Positions 36,091-44,940 of a stretch of DNA of 64,000 nt are shown piece by piece. The position numbers and the translations under genes were made by a program. Positions within the stretch are counted from its first letter, which is position 1; each line of letters starts with the position of its first letter. Below the pieces are notes generated by a model. The model saw only the letters and a program-made list of their open reading frames with translations. It was not told the DNA's origin and ran no database searches. The DNA comes from Paraburkholderia sp. BL10I2N1 (GTDB lineage: Bacteria > Pseudomonadota > Gammaproteobacteria > Burkholderiales > Burkholderiaceae), in NCBI RefSeq assembly GCF_004361815.1, contig NZ_SNWA01000002.1, positions 1,240,001-1,304,000 on the forward strand, given 5' to 3'.

Positions 36091-36924
36091 ATGTCATCGG
36101 TTAAAACTCTGCTCATCACCGGCGTCAGCAGCGGGTTCGGACGCGCGTTGGCTGAGGAAGCGCTCGCAGCAGGCCATCGCGTGGTCGGTACCGTGCGCAG
36201 CAAACAAGCAGGCAAAGCATTCGAAGCACTGGCCCCAGGCAGAGCCGTGGGTCGTGCGCTCGATGTGACGGACTATGAAGCCATCGATGACGTCGTCGCA
36301 GAGATTGAGGCGACCGTCGGGCCGGTGGACGTGCTTGTCAATAACGCGGGGTACGGTCATGAGGGCGTGATGGAGGAATCGCCGCTCGCCGAGATGCGTC
36401 GGCAGTTCGACGTCAACGTATTCGGCGCCGTCGCGATGATGAAGGCCGTGCTGCCAAATATGCGCAAACGACGGTGCGGCCATATTCTCAACATCACCTC
36501 GATGGGTGGCTTCATCACGATGCCAGGCATCAGCTACTACTGCGGCAGCAAGTTCGCGCTGGAAGGCATTTCGGAGGCGCTCGGAAAGGAAGTCAGGCCG
36601 TTCGGCATCTTCGTCACAGCCGTCGCGCCCGGATCGTTCCGGACTGACTGGGCCGGCCGGTCGATGATCAGAACGCCGCGTTCGATCCCTGACTACGATC
36701 CACTCTTCGACCCGATCAGAAAAGCACGCGAAGAGAAAAGCGGCAAGCAGTTGGGCGATCCCGCCAAGGCCGCGCGCGCCATGTTATCCGTGATCGATAG
36801 CGATAGTCCGCCGGCGCATCTGCTTCTGGGAAGTGATGCGCTTGGCCTTGTGCGCGAGAAGCTCTCGACGATCGGCAGCGAAATTGACGCGTGGGAGGCT
36901 GTCACCCGATCGACGGACGGCTAG
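36091..36924 (+). CDS. Short-chain dehydrogenase/reductase
   Basis: A 277-residue classical SDR. The cofactor loop TGVSSGFGRALAEEALAAGH, the NNAG motif in VDVLVNNAGYGHEGVMEESP and the catalytic Ser/Tyr/Lys set in NITSMGGFITMPGISYYCGS followed by KFALEGISEAL are present. The Arg at the end of the second strand (GTVRSKQAG) suggests NADP(H) preference. It is probably activated by the divergent AraC protein. The substrate is unknown. Confidence 0.9.
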   Translation: MSSVKTLLITGVSSGFGRALAEEALAAGHRVVGTVRSKQAGKAFEALAPGRAVGRALDVTDYEAIDDVVAEIEATVGPVDVLVNNAGYGHEGVMEESPLAEMRRQFDVNVFGAVAMMKAVLPNMRKRRCGHILNITSMGGFITMPGISYYCGSKFALEGISEALGKEVRPFGIFVTAVAPGSFRTDWAGRSMIRTPRSIPDYDPLFDPIRKAREEKSGKQLGDPAKAARAMLSVIDSDSPPAHLLLGSDALGLVREKLSTIGSEIDAWEAVTRSTDG

Positions 36925-37048
36925 CGAACACTGTTGCTCGCGAACCGGACGCCTAGTCGTTCCTTTCCCGAACGGATGCATCTCCTACCATCTAGTTCAG
37001 ACGCGCATGATGTCTACCAGCCAGCTTGTCGTTCTCGGGCGCCCGATG

Positions 37049-37939
37049 CTATAGACGCTGCGGCAACGCAGCCGCAAAGAAGTCGGTGACTCGGCGCACG
37101 CGTGCGGGCACGAAACGGCGCCTCGGCCAGATGATGCTGATATCTCGCGCGTCCCGAATGAACTCCTCCAGCACCGTTACGATATCGGGGTGCTTGAGTT
37201 CTTCGGCAAGCGAGAGCTTCGCGAATAATCCTATCCCCACACCTGCGAACACGGCCGATCGTATCGTCTCGACGCTGTTTGAAGACAAGTTGCCTCGTAC
37301 GGGGACGCTGAACCGACCTTGCGGTCCATGGAATGGCCAGTTGGTCGATTCAGTGAGACCTCCGTATAGCAGGCAATTGTGATCAACGAGTTCGCTGGGG
37401 TCCCTCGGTATGCCGTGCTGCTCAAAATAGCGACGGGAACCGACGCAGACCAGCGGAGTGCTGGCAATTCGCTTCACGACCGAATCAGGATCGTTGACGG
37501 GCCCCACTCGAATCGCGAGATCGATTCGATCTTCCACCATATCTCGCACGAAATCCGACAACACGAGATCGACCTGAAGACCGGGGTTCAGCGACAACAG
37601 CACGGGAATCAGCGGAAGCACATGAAGACGGCCGAATGTCGAAGCAGTCGCGATCCGGATTGGCCCCGAAACCGTCTGTGAATGGCTGGTTAGCTCGCTG
37701 TCCGCCTCGTCCATCTCGCCGACGAGCGGCTTGATTCGATCGTAATAGCTTTGCCCTTGATCGGTCAGGGTCACGCTACGGGTGCTTCGATTGAATAGAA
37801 CGACGCCCAGGCGCCGCTCCAGCGCACCCACTGCTTTGCTCACCGCGGATTGAGAAGCGCCCATTCTGCGTGCCGCCGCGGAAAATCCGCCTGCTTCGAC
37901 AACAGAGATAAACGCGTCGAGTTCGTAAAACCGATCCAT
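37049..37939 (-). CDS. LysR-family transcriptional regulator
   Basis: A 296-residue regulator. The winged helix-turn-helix MDRFYELDAFISVVEAGGFS through ASQSAVSKAVGALERRLGVV is followed by a complete substrate-binding domain (GPIRIATASTFGRLHVLPLI, DLVLSDFVRDMVEDRIDLAI). It is divergent from the reductase gene at 38116 (176 bases between starts) and probably controls the reductase-SRPBCC-SDR genes. Confidence 0.92.
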   Translation of the reverse strand: MDRFYELDAFISVVEAGGFSAAARRMGASQSAVSKAVGALERRLGVVLFNRSTRSVTLTDQGQSYYDRIKPLVGEMDEADSELTSHSQTVSGPIRIATASTFGRLHVLPLIPVLLSLNPGLQVDLVLSDFVRDMVEDRIDLAIRVGPVNDPDSVVKRIASTPLVCVGSRRYFEQHGIPRDPSELVDHNCLLYGGLTESTNWPFHGPQGRFSVPVRGNLSSNSVETIRSAVFAGVGIGLFAKLSLAEELKHPDIVTVLEEFIRDARDISIIWPRRRFVPARVRRVTDFFAAALPQRL

Positions 37940-38115
37940 CCTATTCTGCCCGAAAGTAAATCAACGTCGAGACGAGCGCATTGTCGACGAATTCGCGCGC
38001 CCAACCTATTCCACCAGAGAATCAATCTTATTCGAAATAGGCCCATTATAATTCGCCGGCGCAGGAAATACCATGAGTTCATGCTTGATCAACTTCCCCT
38101 GAAAGGAGCGTTTCC

Positions 38116-38715
38116 ATGAGCTATTCGATCATTGGTTTTGGCGCGGTGGGACAAGCGCTTGCGCGCGCGTTTGCCAGAAAGAACATCGATGTATCTGTCG
38201 CCAGCCGGCGCCCACCCGAGGCGCTGACGCAGCAGGCACGAGCGATAGGGCCCACTGTGCTCGCGAAGACGCTTCGCGACGCCATCGAGTCCGACACCAT
38301 CATTCTGGCCGTTCCGTTTTGGGAACATCGCGAAGTCGCGAAACAGATCACGAGCTGGCAGGGCAAGACGATCATCGACGCGACAAACGCTTTCGGCGTT
38401 CCAGTTCACGACCTGGAAGATCTGCCGTCCTCCACGTTTGTCGCCAAGGCATTTCCCGGCGCACGGTTTGTAAAGGCCTTCAATCATCTGCCCGCTGCCG
38501 TTCTGGCCGCTGATCCGAATGTCAACGGGGGGAGCCGCGTCGTGTTTCTGGCGAGCGATGACGAAAGCGCGGTGGCGCCGGTCGCGGCTCTGGCCGAACA
38601 ACTCGGTTTCGCGCCGATTGCGTTAGGACCGCTCAAGGACGGCGGTTCGCTCGTCCAGGCGAGAGGTAACACCTGGGCTCAACTGATCTTCCACGATCTC
38701 GTCAAGTTCAAATAG
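38116..38715 (+). CDS. NAD(P)-binding reductase, F420-dependent-oxidoreductase-like
   Basis: A 199-residue single-domain Rossmann protein. It begins MSYSIIGFGAVGQALARAFA with the GxGxxG loop; SRRPPE at the second strand favours NADP. ILAVPFWEHREVAKQITSWQ and IDATNAFGVPVHDLE are typical of NADPH-dependent F420 reductase-like and metalloreductase-like proteins. An AAGGAG site precedes ATG 38116. It is the first gene after the divergent LysR promoter. The physiological cofactor partner is uncertain. Confidence 0.85.
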   Translation: MSYSIIGFGAVGQALARAFARKNIDVSVASRRPPEALTQQARAIGPTVLAKTLRDAIESDTIILAVPFWEHREVAKQITSWQGKTIIDATNAFGVPVHDLEDLPSSTFVAKAFPGARFVKAFNHLPAAVLAADPNVNGGSRVVFLASDDESAVAPVAALAEQLGFAPIALGPLKDGGSLVQARGNTWAQLIFHDLVKFK

Positions 38716-38832
38716 CGTCGCGCCTCGACTAAGTCACGCAGAGGATTTCCAAACCTTTTCACGGTAATGATGACGGTTATTGCCGCTCGTGTTCATGCGA
38801 GCGGGCAGTGAGCCGTCAGTCGGAGAGCAAAC

Positions 38833-39327
38833 ATGTTCGAGATTATTCGATGGCCAAGCGAAATGGCCCCAAGCCGTTCGCCGATCCACTTCACGAACGA
38901 GATCGAAGTTGCGGTTTTGCCCGAAACGATTTGGGCGCTGCTGACCAATCCGAACGCATGGCCTCGTTTCTACCCGGGCGTCGAACACGTCCGGCTGCTC
39001 GACGGACATCAGACGTTCGGGCCGGGCACGCGGTTCGAAACGAATCTGGCGGGGCAGGATGTGTCTGCCTCGGTTCAGGAGTTCGAACCGCAAACGCGCA
39101 TCGCCTGGGGTGGCCATCCGAAGGGCGCCGAGGAGTCAAAGGCCTATCACGCGTGGATCATCACGCCTACCGCAAACGGGTGTCACCTCTGGACTGAAGA
39201 GACGATGCAGGGGCCGCACTGGATCGAGTTGGCCAAGCAAGCCGCCGACGCTTTTTGGCTTACCCACGAGAAGCTTCTCAGCGATCTTGCGCACGCGGCA
39301 CTGACCCTCGAAGGCAAGCGCAGTTGA
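38833..39327 (+). CDS. SRPBCC-family protein 1
   Basis: A 164-residue START-like domain. The pattern IEVAVLPETIWALLTNPNAW, with RFYPGVEHVRLLDG and FGPGTRFETNLAGQDVSAS, is that of polyketide-cyclase/dehydrase-like SRPBCC proteins, which bind hydrophobic ligands. It is paralogous to the next gene (shared TEET motif in HLWTEETMQG and the AYHAWIITPTANG segment). ATG 38833 follows GGAG. Confidence 0.8.
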   Translation: MFEIIRWPSEMAPSRSPIHFTNEIEVAVLPETIWALLTNPNAWPRFYPGVEHVRLLDGHQTFGPGTRFETNLAGQDVSASVQEFEPQTRIAWGGHPKGAEESKAYHAWIITPTANGCHLWTEETMQGPHWIELAKQAADAFWLTHEKLLSDLAHAALTLEGKRS

Positions 39328-39457
39328 AAGCGGATTTTTATTCCCGCAGAAATCGGCATTTGCCCGTCGCCACAGGCGCTTCGGCGCGGACTTGCACGAG
39401 GCCATGCAACCCGACGACTCAGGCATTGGCCGATTCATTCGGACAAGGAATACAGAC

Positions 39458-39964
39458 ATGCTTAGCAAAGTGATTTGGCTGGCTAAATACGACCCGAAAC
39501 ATTCGGCGATTTATGCGCTCAACGACATCGACGTCAAAGCGCCGCCCGGGGTGGTTTGGAAGCTGCTCGTCGACGCGCGGAACTGGTCGAGTTATTTCCC
39601 TGCGGAAGATCAGGTCAAGATCCTGAACGGCGAAACCGAGTTGGTACTCGGGACCCGCTACACCCGCGTCACGGTCGGCTTTCCAATGTCGCTGGTGATC
39701 ACAGAGTGCGAGCCTGGCCGCAGGCTCGCCTGGTCGACCGTGGTCGATGGCGATGAGACAGGCTCGAGCGCATACCACGGTTGGGTCATCACCCCCACAC
39801 CCGATGGCTACCATGTGCTGACCGAAGAGACGCAGCAAGGCGATTTCTTCCTTGAAGAGATCGGACGTAAACATCCCGGCGCGCTCTACCGCTATCATCA
39901 GGAGTGGGTCGAATGCCTCGCCCGCGCTGCGGAGGCACAAGTGGCGCGGCAAACCACCCGATAG
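39458..39964 (+). CDS. SRPBCC-family protein 2
   Basis: A 168-residue START-like domain, a diverged tandem copy of the preceding gene: IDVKAPPGVVWKLLVDARNW, LGTRYTRVTVGFPMSLVITE, AYHGWVITPTPDGYHVLTEE. It starts at ATG 39458 behind AAGGAA; the longer frame to 39392 is not supported. The next SDR gene begins 13 bases after its stop, so they form one operon. Confidence 0.82.
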   Translation: MLSKVIWLAKYDPKHSAIYALNDIDVKAPPGVVWKLLVDARNWSSYFPAEDQVKILNGETELVLGTRYTRVTVGFPMSLVITECEPGRRLAWSTVVDGDETGSSAYHGWVITPTPDGYHVLTEETQQGDFFLEEIGRKHPGALYRYHQEWVECLARAAEAQVARQTTR

Positions 39965-39977
39965 CGGAGACACACTC

Positions 39978-40772
39978 ATGAATATCCAACTCAAAGGCCG
40001 AACGGCGGTCGTAACGGGGTCCACTGCTGGAATTGGACGCTCGATTGCAGAAGGACTGGCGCGGGCAGGTGCGTCGGTTGTGGTCAATGGCCGCACCCAG
40101 GAGCGCGTGTCGGCAACAATGCAGGAGATGCATGATCTGTTCCCTGACGCCGACCTGATTGGTGTTGCCGCCGATGTGGCGACGCCGGAAGGCTGCGCCG
40201 CGTTGTTTGAGCACGTGCCGCAAGCCGATATCCTCGTCAACAACGCGGGCACGGCACGGTTGAACAATTTTTTCGAGCAGCAAGATCGCGAATGGCTCGA
40301 GTTGTTTCAGCTTAACGTGATGAGCGGTGTGCGCACGGCCCGCCACTACATACCCGGGATGACGCAGCGAGGTTGGGGGCGTGTGGTGTTTATCAGCAGT
40401 GAATCGGGGCTGAATATTCCCAAGGAGATGATCGATTACGGCGTCACCAAGACTGCTGTGCTTGGCGTTTCGAGAGGATTGGCGGAGCTCGTCGCGGGCA
40501 CCGGTGTCACCGTCAATGCGGTGCTGCCCGGTCCGACAGATTCCGAGATCCTGTCGAACTGGATGAAAGCGATGGCGCAAGAGCAAGGCATCTCGCAAGA
40601 GCAGGCTGAGCAACAGTTCCTGACGACGGCTCGACCGACCACGCTGCTCAAGCGATTTGCAACGACCGACGAAGTGGCAAATATGGTCGTCTATGTCTGC
40701 TCGGAACAATCGTCAGCCACGACGGGTGCATCGTTGCGCGTGGACGGCGGTGTCATTCGTTCGATCGGCTGA
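39978..40772 (+). CDS. Short-chain dehydrogenase/reductase
   Basis: A 264-residue classical SDR. TGSTAGIGRSIAEGLARAGA is the cofactor loop, ADILVNNAGTARLNNFFEQQ the NNAG region, and VVFISSESGLNIPKEMIDYG with VTKTAVLGVSRGLAEL carries the catalytic Ser, Tyr and Lys. GRTQER after the second strand suggests NADP. The C-terminal GASLRVDGGVIRSIG end is complete. ATG 39978 follows GCGGAG. It is the last gene of the cluster begun at 38116. Confidence 0.92.
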   Translation: MNIQLKGRTAVVTGSTAGIGRSIAEGLARAGASVVVNGRTQERVSATMQEMHDLFPDADLIGVAADVATPEGCAALFEHVPQADILVNNAGTARLNNFFEQQDREWLELFQLNVMSGVRTARHYIPGMTQRGWGRVVFISSESGLNIPKEMIDYGVTKTAVLGVSRGLAELVAGTGVTVNAVLPGPTDSEILSNWMKAMAQEQGISQEQAEQQFLTTARPTTLLKRFATTDEVANMVVYVCSEQSSATTGASLRVDGGVIRSIG

Positions 40773-41070
40773 GGCGAATATTGCGGACGAACGAGCGCGA
40801 TTCAGCGACCGGAATCGTTCAGGTTACGGACGTTGGGCTCACGCTCTGCACGGTCCGCTTCTGGCCGGTTGCTGATCGCAGCATAGATCAGTTCGCAACT
40901 CGAAACGAGGGGAGTGACGTGTCCCCGCGCTCTTCGTCCGAAGTGACATCTCTAATTCGCGTCCGGCAAACCAATATCCAGTAAGGCTTGACGGCGATCC
41001 GGGCGCTGCGGCTCAGCGAATTGACGTTTTTATTGTCTCAACGTTGACATCTTTAATGCGCTCTACGCCA
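40773..41070. other. Short intergenic stretch
   Basis: About 300 bases with no gene. It ends where the ISNCY transposase fragment begins. Confidence 0.35.
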
Positions 41071-41745
41071 CGGCAAGCCCGTCGCGTTCTACAGCGACAA
41101 ATACAGCGTGTTTCGCAAGACGGGAGCGAACAGGGATGGCAACAGCGTGACGCACTTCGGTCGGGCGATGTACGAGCTGAACATCGATCCATTCTGCGCG
41201 AACAGCAGCCCGGCCAAGGGGCGCGTGGAGCGGGCGCACCTGACGCTGCAGGACCGGCTGGTCAAGGAATTGCGGCTGCGTGGCGTCAGCACGGTCGCCG
41301 AAGCGAACGCGTGCGCGCCTGTCTTCATGGCGGCTTTTACAATGCGCGCTTCGCGAAGCCACCGAAGAGCGGATTCGATGCGCACCGGCCGCTGCGGGCT
41401 GACGAGAAGCTTGATCTGGTGCTCACGTGGCGCGAGCCGCGCAAGGTGAGCAAGTCGCTGACCGTGCGGTACGACCGGGTCATGTATCTGCTGAAGGACA
41501 CGCCGGAGCACCGCAAGCTGATCGGCCGGTATATCGAGGTCTGGGAGTATCCGGACGGGCGTATCGAACTCCGGGCAGATGGCCGGGCAGTACCGGCTCG
41601 TGAGTACGACCGGCTGGCTGAAGTGGACCAGGGTGCCGTCGTTGAGCACAAGCGGCTGGGCCACGTGCTGCGGGTCGCGCAGGCAATGCAGGCGCAACGC
41701 GACAACCGCCGCATCGGGAAAGCACCCTCACGGACCCATCTTGGC
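41071..41745 (+). pseudogene. ISNCY-family transposase fragment, frameshifted
   Basis: In one frame the sequence reads FYSDKYSVFRKTGANRDGNS, SPAKGRVERAHLTLQDRLVK (the catalytic Glu region). After a frameshift near 41338 it continues as NARFAKPPKSGFDAHRPLRA, DEKLDLVLTWREPRKVSKSL and RYIEVWEYPDGRIELRADGR. This is the C-terminal half of an IS1202-like ISNCY transposase; the first half is absent. It ends inside the DUF302 gene. Confidence 0.8.
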
Positions 41746-42009
41746 GCCGCGGTTCGGACCCAGGAGCGTCAGCCCGGCACGAAGCAGCCGCGCGAGTTCA
41801 CGCAGGCCGAAAATGGTGACTGGCGGACATGCCTCCAACTCTCGAAGCGCGCGCGTGCTTTCGCCGTATCGCAGGAGCGTGAAGATCCCGTCATCGATGC
41901 GAGGCGCTAAGGCCACGAGCTTGGCTCGAACTTCCTCGAATGCCTTTATCGATTTGATTGTGACGTGCTCAATCGAAATGGTGCGCGTGGAGTACAGTGC
42001 ATTGGCCAT
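41728..42009 (-). pseudogene. DUF302-family protein truncated by the ISNCY remnant
   Basis: It begins MANALYSTRTISIEHVTIKS behind a GAGG site, continues with AFEEVRAKLVALAPRIDDGI and reaches PVTIFGLRELARLLRAGLTL at about residue 82. It then runs into ISNCY-derived sequence near 41750. DUF302 proteins normally continue with a YEIGNPL-type end of roughly 40 more residues, absent here. Function of the family is unknown; some bind small ligands. Confidence 0.6.
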
Positions 42010-42425
42010 CTGTTGATCCTCATTTCAGTTGCTGTTCGGGGTTGGCCCGTTTCCCACGGAAAGGGGCTAGAACGTCAGAGCGTCGGCGGCTGGGTGCCTA
42101 AGACTGCCTCGATCCGGCGGGCAAGCCTCAGAAGCGCCCGGTCGCTCGCCAGCGGGGCGTCCAGCTGCTGTCGCACGTTCGCTCGATTGTCGACACGTCA
42201 CCTGCTCAGGCGCCGCCATAGCGATGCGCGACCCAATCCGCACTGGGCCGCCACAGCGCGGCGCTTCGACGAAAAACGGCGTGAACCTGAAAGACGCTGT
42301 CGCATGTGTGCCCGATGCCTGTCCCGTCGGGCATACCGTCAGGTTCCCGCAGCCTGTTCGGCGATGCGATTCACATTTTGTCTACGTGAACCTGCATTTT
42401 TTACACGAACTTAACGCCGGTTTAG
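42010..42425. other. Intergenic stretch, nothing recognised
   Basis: Only chance frames. It lies between the divergent DUF302 remnant and the EIIA-domain gene and would contain both promoters. Confidence 0.35.
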
Positions 42426-42445
42426 GTAACCTGAGAGCAGGTTAC
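42426..42445. promoter_or_regulatory. Perfect palindrome upstream of the EIIA-domain gene
   Basis: GTAACCTGAGAGCAGGTTAC has 8-bp arms around a 4-base centre and lies 18 bases before the start codon. It fits a repressor operator or an RNA hairpin near the translation start. Confidence 0.5.
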
Positions 42446-42463
42446 AAACGCTGGGGGAGCGAC

Positions 42464-43366
42464 ATGACGCACGCTTTCGCAAGCCTGCGGGCTCGTCTCG
42501 GATTGGGCAAGGGGCCGGCCAACGGCCGCTCGCTTCTCGAGTCGGGTCGCAATGTGATGATGCACATCACGCTCGACGCGCAACACGCCACGCCACTGCG
42601 TCAGGCGCTGATCCGTGACTGCGGTGACCAGCCCTGGACCATTCGGCTCGCGCCCCTGCACGGAACCGGCCGCGTGCGGCTCTCACTCCATCTGCCCAAG
42701 GCTGCGGTTCGCGGGGCGATGCAGCGTGTCGCACAGCTGGCGCCGACTGCCGAAGTCGGCCGACTGCTTGAAGTTCCCTACGAACCCACCGATGCCTGGC
42801 GGGACTTGATACATGTCGGGTCACCGCAGCGTACGGGTTCATCCGGTCAGCCAGACGAAACGGCCGGCGAAGCGGAAACGATTGCCCGGTTGCTCTCTGA
42901 GGAACATGTCCTGCTCGGTCTGGAAGTCAGTACCCGGGATGCACTGTTTGTGCGGCTCGGCCACTTCTTCGAACAACGGCACGGGCTGGAAGCGGCTACC
43001 GTAACTGCGGGCCTCGCGGCGCGCGAAGCGTTGGGCTCGACCGGGCTTGGCCAGGGCGTCGCCGTTCCGCACGGCCAGATCAAGGGGCTGCGTCGGGCAT
43101 TGGCGTTGTATGTTCGTCCGGCGACGCCCATTCCATTTGATGCGCCGGACGGCATGCCGATAAGTGACGCAGTCGTGCTACTGGTTCCGGTATGGGCCAA
43201 CAGCACGCATCTGCAACTGCTGGCTGAGGTGGCGCAGCGCTTCTGTGACCATCACTTCCGTGAGCAACTCCACGCCTGTGTGGACGCTCAGACCGTGAGC
43301 AAGCTGTTCGCCGACTATGACACCTGGGATGAGACTGCGCGGCACACCGTGGTCCGCGTGAGATGA
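42464..43366 (+). CDS. Protein with C-terminal PTS EIIA (fructose/nitrogen type) domain
   Basis: A 300-residue protein. Residues ~145-295 form a PTS EIIA type 2 domain like PtsN/FruA; the phospho-accepting His is in GQGVAVPHGQIKGLRRALAL and the motif ALFVRLGHFFEQRHGL precedes it. The first ~120 residues are not recognised (MTHAFASLRARLGLGKGPAN, NVMMHITLDAQHATPLRQAL), possibly a small alpha/beta domain. ATG 42464 follows GGGGGAG. No sugar permease or EI/HPr gene is near, so a regulatory role by phosphorylation is likelier than transport. Confidence 0.75.
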   Translation: MTHAFASLRARLGLGKGPANGRSLLESGRNVMMHITLDAQHATPLRQALIRDCGDQPWTIRLAPLHGTGRVRLSLHLPKAAVRGAMQRVAQLAPTAEVGRLLEVPYEPTDAWRDLIHVGSPQRTGSSGQPDETAGEAETIARLLSEEHVLLGLEVSTRDALFVRLGHFFEQRHGLEAATVTAGLAAREALGSTGLGQGVAVPHGQIKGLRRALALYVRPATPIPFDAPDGMPISDAVVLLVPVWANSTHLQLLAEVAQRFCDHHFREQLHACVDAQTVSKLFADYDTWDETARHTVVRVR

Positions 43367-43634
43367 TCGGCAGCCTGTCGTAGTCGATCTATTTCGTACA
43401 GACGGAGCGCTGCTTTCGCAGTCGATTTCGTCCTGTGCGCAGTAGAGTGGAAGGTGGTGGGCCGTGATCAACCTGAAGAAAGTGCGTTGCCCCCGGTCGC
43501 TGCGCACCGGTCTGGTTGCCCGTTGGGGCACCCTGCATGCAGCGACAACGATTGTCTTCCCCCCATCATCGTGGTCCGGGCATTGCGGCGTGCGCCGCTT
43601 TTTTTCGCCTTCGCCCAGATGCCTAAATACATGA
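43367..43634. other. Short intergenic stretch between convergent genes
   Basis: About 270 bases, no gene and no obvious hairpin terminator. Confidence 0.3.
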
Positions 43635-43976
43635 CTAGCGCGCCTCCTTGATGGCGTTGCGTCGCTTCACCGGCCCAATCGTTGCCTGCGGCAGCGTCGC
43701 GATCAACGCGTGCATCGTGAAGCCGAGGTCGTCGAGCGCGACGTCAAACTGCACGCGCACTTCGTCGCGAACGATCTCCGTGCTGGCCACGTAGACGCCG
43801 AGGGGAGAATGCAACAGCGCCCTGAGTTGCGCACGTGACTGGTCCTCCGACTCGCGAAGGAGGGTCACCGGCAACAGCACGCGCGGCGAAGGGAATGGGA
43901 TGACGTTATTGCACGAGATCGGCCGCGGACTATGGGGCCCGGGGTCTAAGAGATCAAGCGGTTGACTGAGAGCCAT
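43635..43976 (-). CDS. Hypothetical protein, 113 aa
   Basis: The protein contains PFPSPRVLLPVTLLRESEDQ and a second half with regular beta/alpha pattern (VYVASTEIVRDEVRVQFDVA, LDDLGFTMHALIATLPQATI, GPVKRR). I do not recognise a family, but the second half looks like genuine protein, and similar sequence occurs in Burkholderia relatives as far as I recall. It overlaps the next frame by 23 bases. Confidence 0.5.
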   Translation of the reverse strand: MALSQPLDLLDPGPHSPRPISCNNVIPFPSPRVLLPVTLLRESEDQSRAQLRALLHSPLGVYVASTEIVRDEVRVQFDVALDDLGFTMHALIATLPQATIGPVKRRNAIKEAR

Positions 43977-44376
43977 GGGATGGAGCGAAGCCGCTACGGT
44001 TGGTCAGGACAGTTTCGAGAGTAGACGCCTCGACATAAATGCTGTGCAAAAATGCGGTCCTCAGGTGATAAAAACATGGCGTTCTGCCTGACAACGGGTC
44101 GACTCCGCCCAGGAGTTGAATGCAGCCGGATTCGACATCATAGGCGCTCAGCCTCAGTGCGACCGGCGACGCGAAGACGCGGGCAAGATCACGCCCTGCC
44201 TGGCGGAAAACGATTTCAAAACCAACACTATCTTGGCACGACAATGAAGTCGCGTGACATTGGCAAACCTCCTCGGAAAACGAGGGAAAACAGAAAACAC
44301 TTGGGTCAGTCACAAACCGAAATCGTCGGGTGATCCGACCTTGCCAATCGCGCATCGCACTGCCCGCCGACGTCAA
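43954..44376 (-). CDS. Possible hypothetical protein
   Basis: The frame ends in a stretch with protein-like character (VGFEIVFRQAGRDLARVFAS, LRLSAYDVESGCIQLLGGVD). The first ~50 residues look like chance translation. The true start may be downstream, for instance a GTG near residue 51. Weak evidence. Confidence 0.3.
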   Translation of the reverse strand: MTSAGSAMRDWQGRITRRFRFVTDPSVFCFPSFSEEVCQCHATSLSCQDSVGFEIVFRQAGRDLARVFASPVALRLSAYDVESGCIQLLGGVDPLSGRTPCFYHLRTAFLHSIYVEASTLETVLTNRSGFAPSHGSQSTA

Positions 44377-44499
44377 GTTGCGTCGGCAAAACGTGCTGCT
44401 ACATGGGTGCGCTTGGCATCGTCGCTATTCTTGCGACGGCAGTTGCCCGATAGTAGAGGGTGCGACAGACGGTGGACCCGTCCGTCGCTACTTGCTTGT

Positions 44500-44940
44500 T
44501 TACTGCGTGCTGAGGCGCAGGAACGAGAGAGCGCTCCTGACCAGTGCACGCGTCGCGACGGTAGTGCCCGCGATGGCCCCGCGCTTGACGAGGTCTGCCC
44601 GGCGAGCGAACACGTCACCCGGATGGACTCGGCCATCAGCGGAGTACGACTTCGCATGCACAGTCAGCAGAGCATCGCTGGGGATTTCCGGATGCGGCTG
44701 CCCGAGATGTACCGTCCACACCGGCGTAATCAGGTCCTGACAGGCGAACTGAAGAACTTGATACCGCGGGGTCGGCACGACGCGTACCATTGCTTGGCTG
44801 GACAACCAGCGGTAGTCGAAAGAGCCACCGACATTGACCAGGATCCGCCGCACCACCGCGGTATGACCGACATGAGCGTTGTAGCCAGCCAGAGCCTTGT
44901 TTTCGAGTTCAGCAGAAGACAGCTTGGTCATCTTGGACAT
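44500..44940 (-). CDS. Hypothetical protein, 146 aa
   Basis: ATG 44940 follows GGAGC and gives MSKMTKLSSAELENKALAGY. The centre reads HTAVVRRILVNVGGSFDYRW and QDLITPVWTVHLGQPHPEIP, with alternating strands and helices, and it ends in a basic helix. The family is not recognised; there are no membrane segments. It lies immediately downstream of the tandem introns on the same strand, 80 bases from their 3' end. Confidence 0.5.
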   Translation of the reverse strand: MSKMTKLSSAELENKALAGYNAHVGHTAVVRRILVNVGGSFDYRWLSSQAMVRVVPTPRYQVLQFACQDLITPVWTVHLGQPHPEIPSDALLTVHAKSYSADGRVHPGDVFARRADLVKRGAIAGTTVATRALVRSALSFLRLSTQ

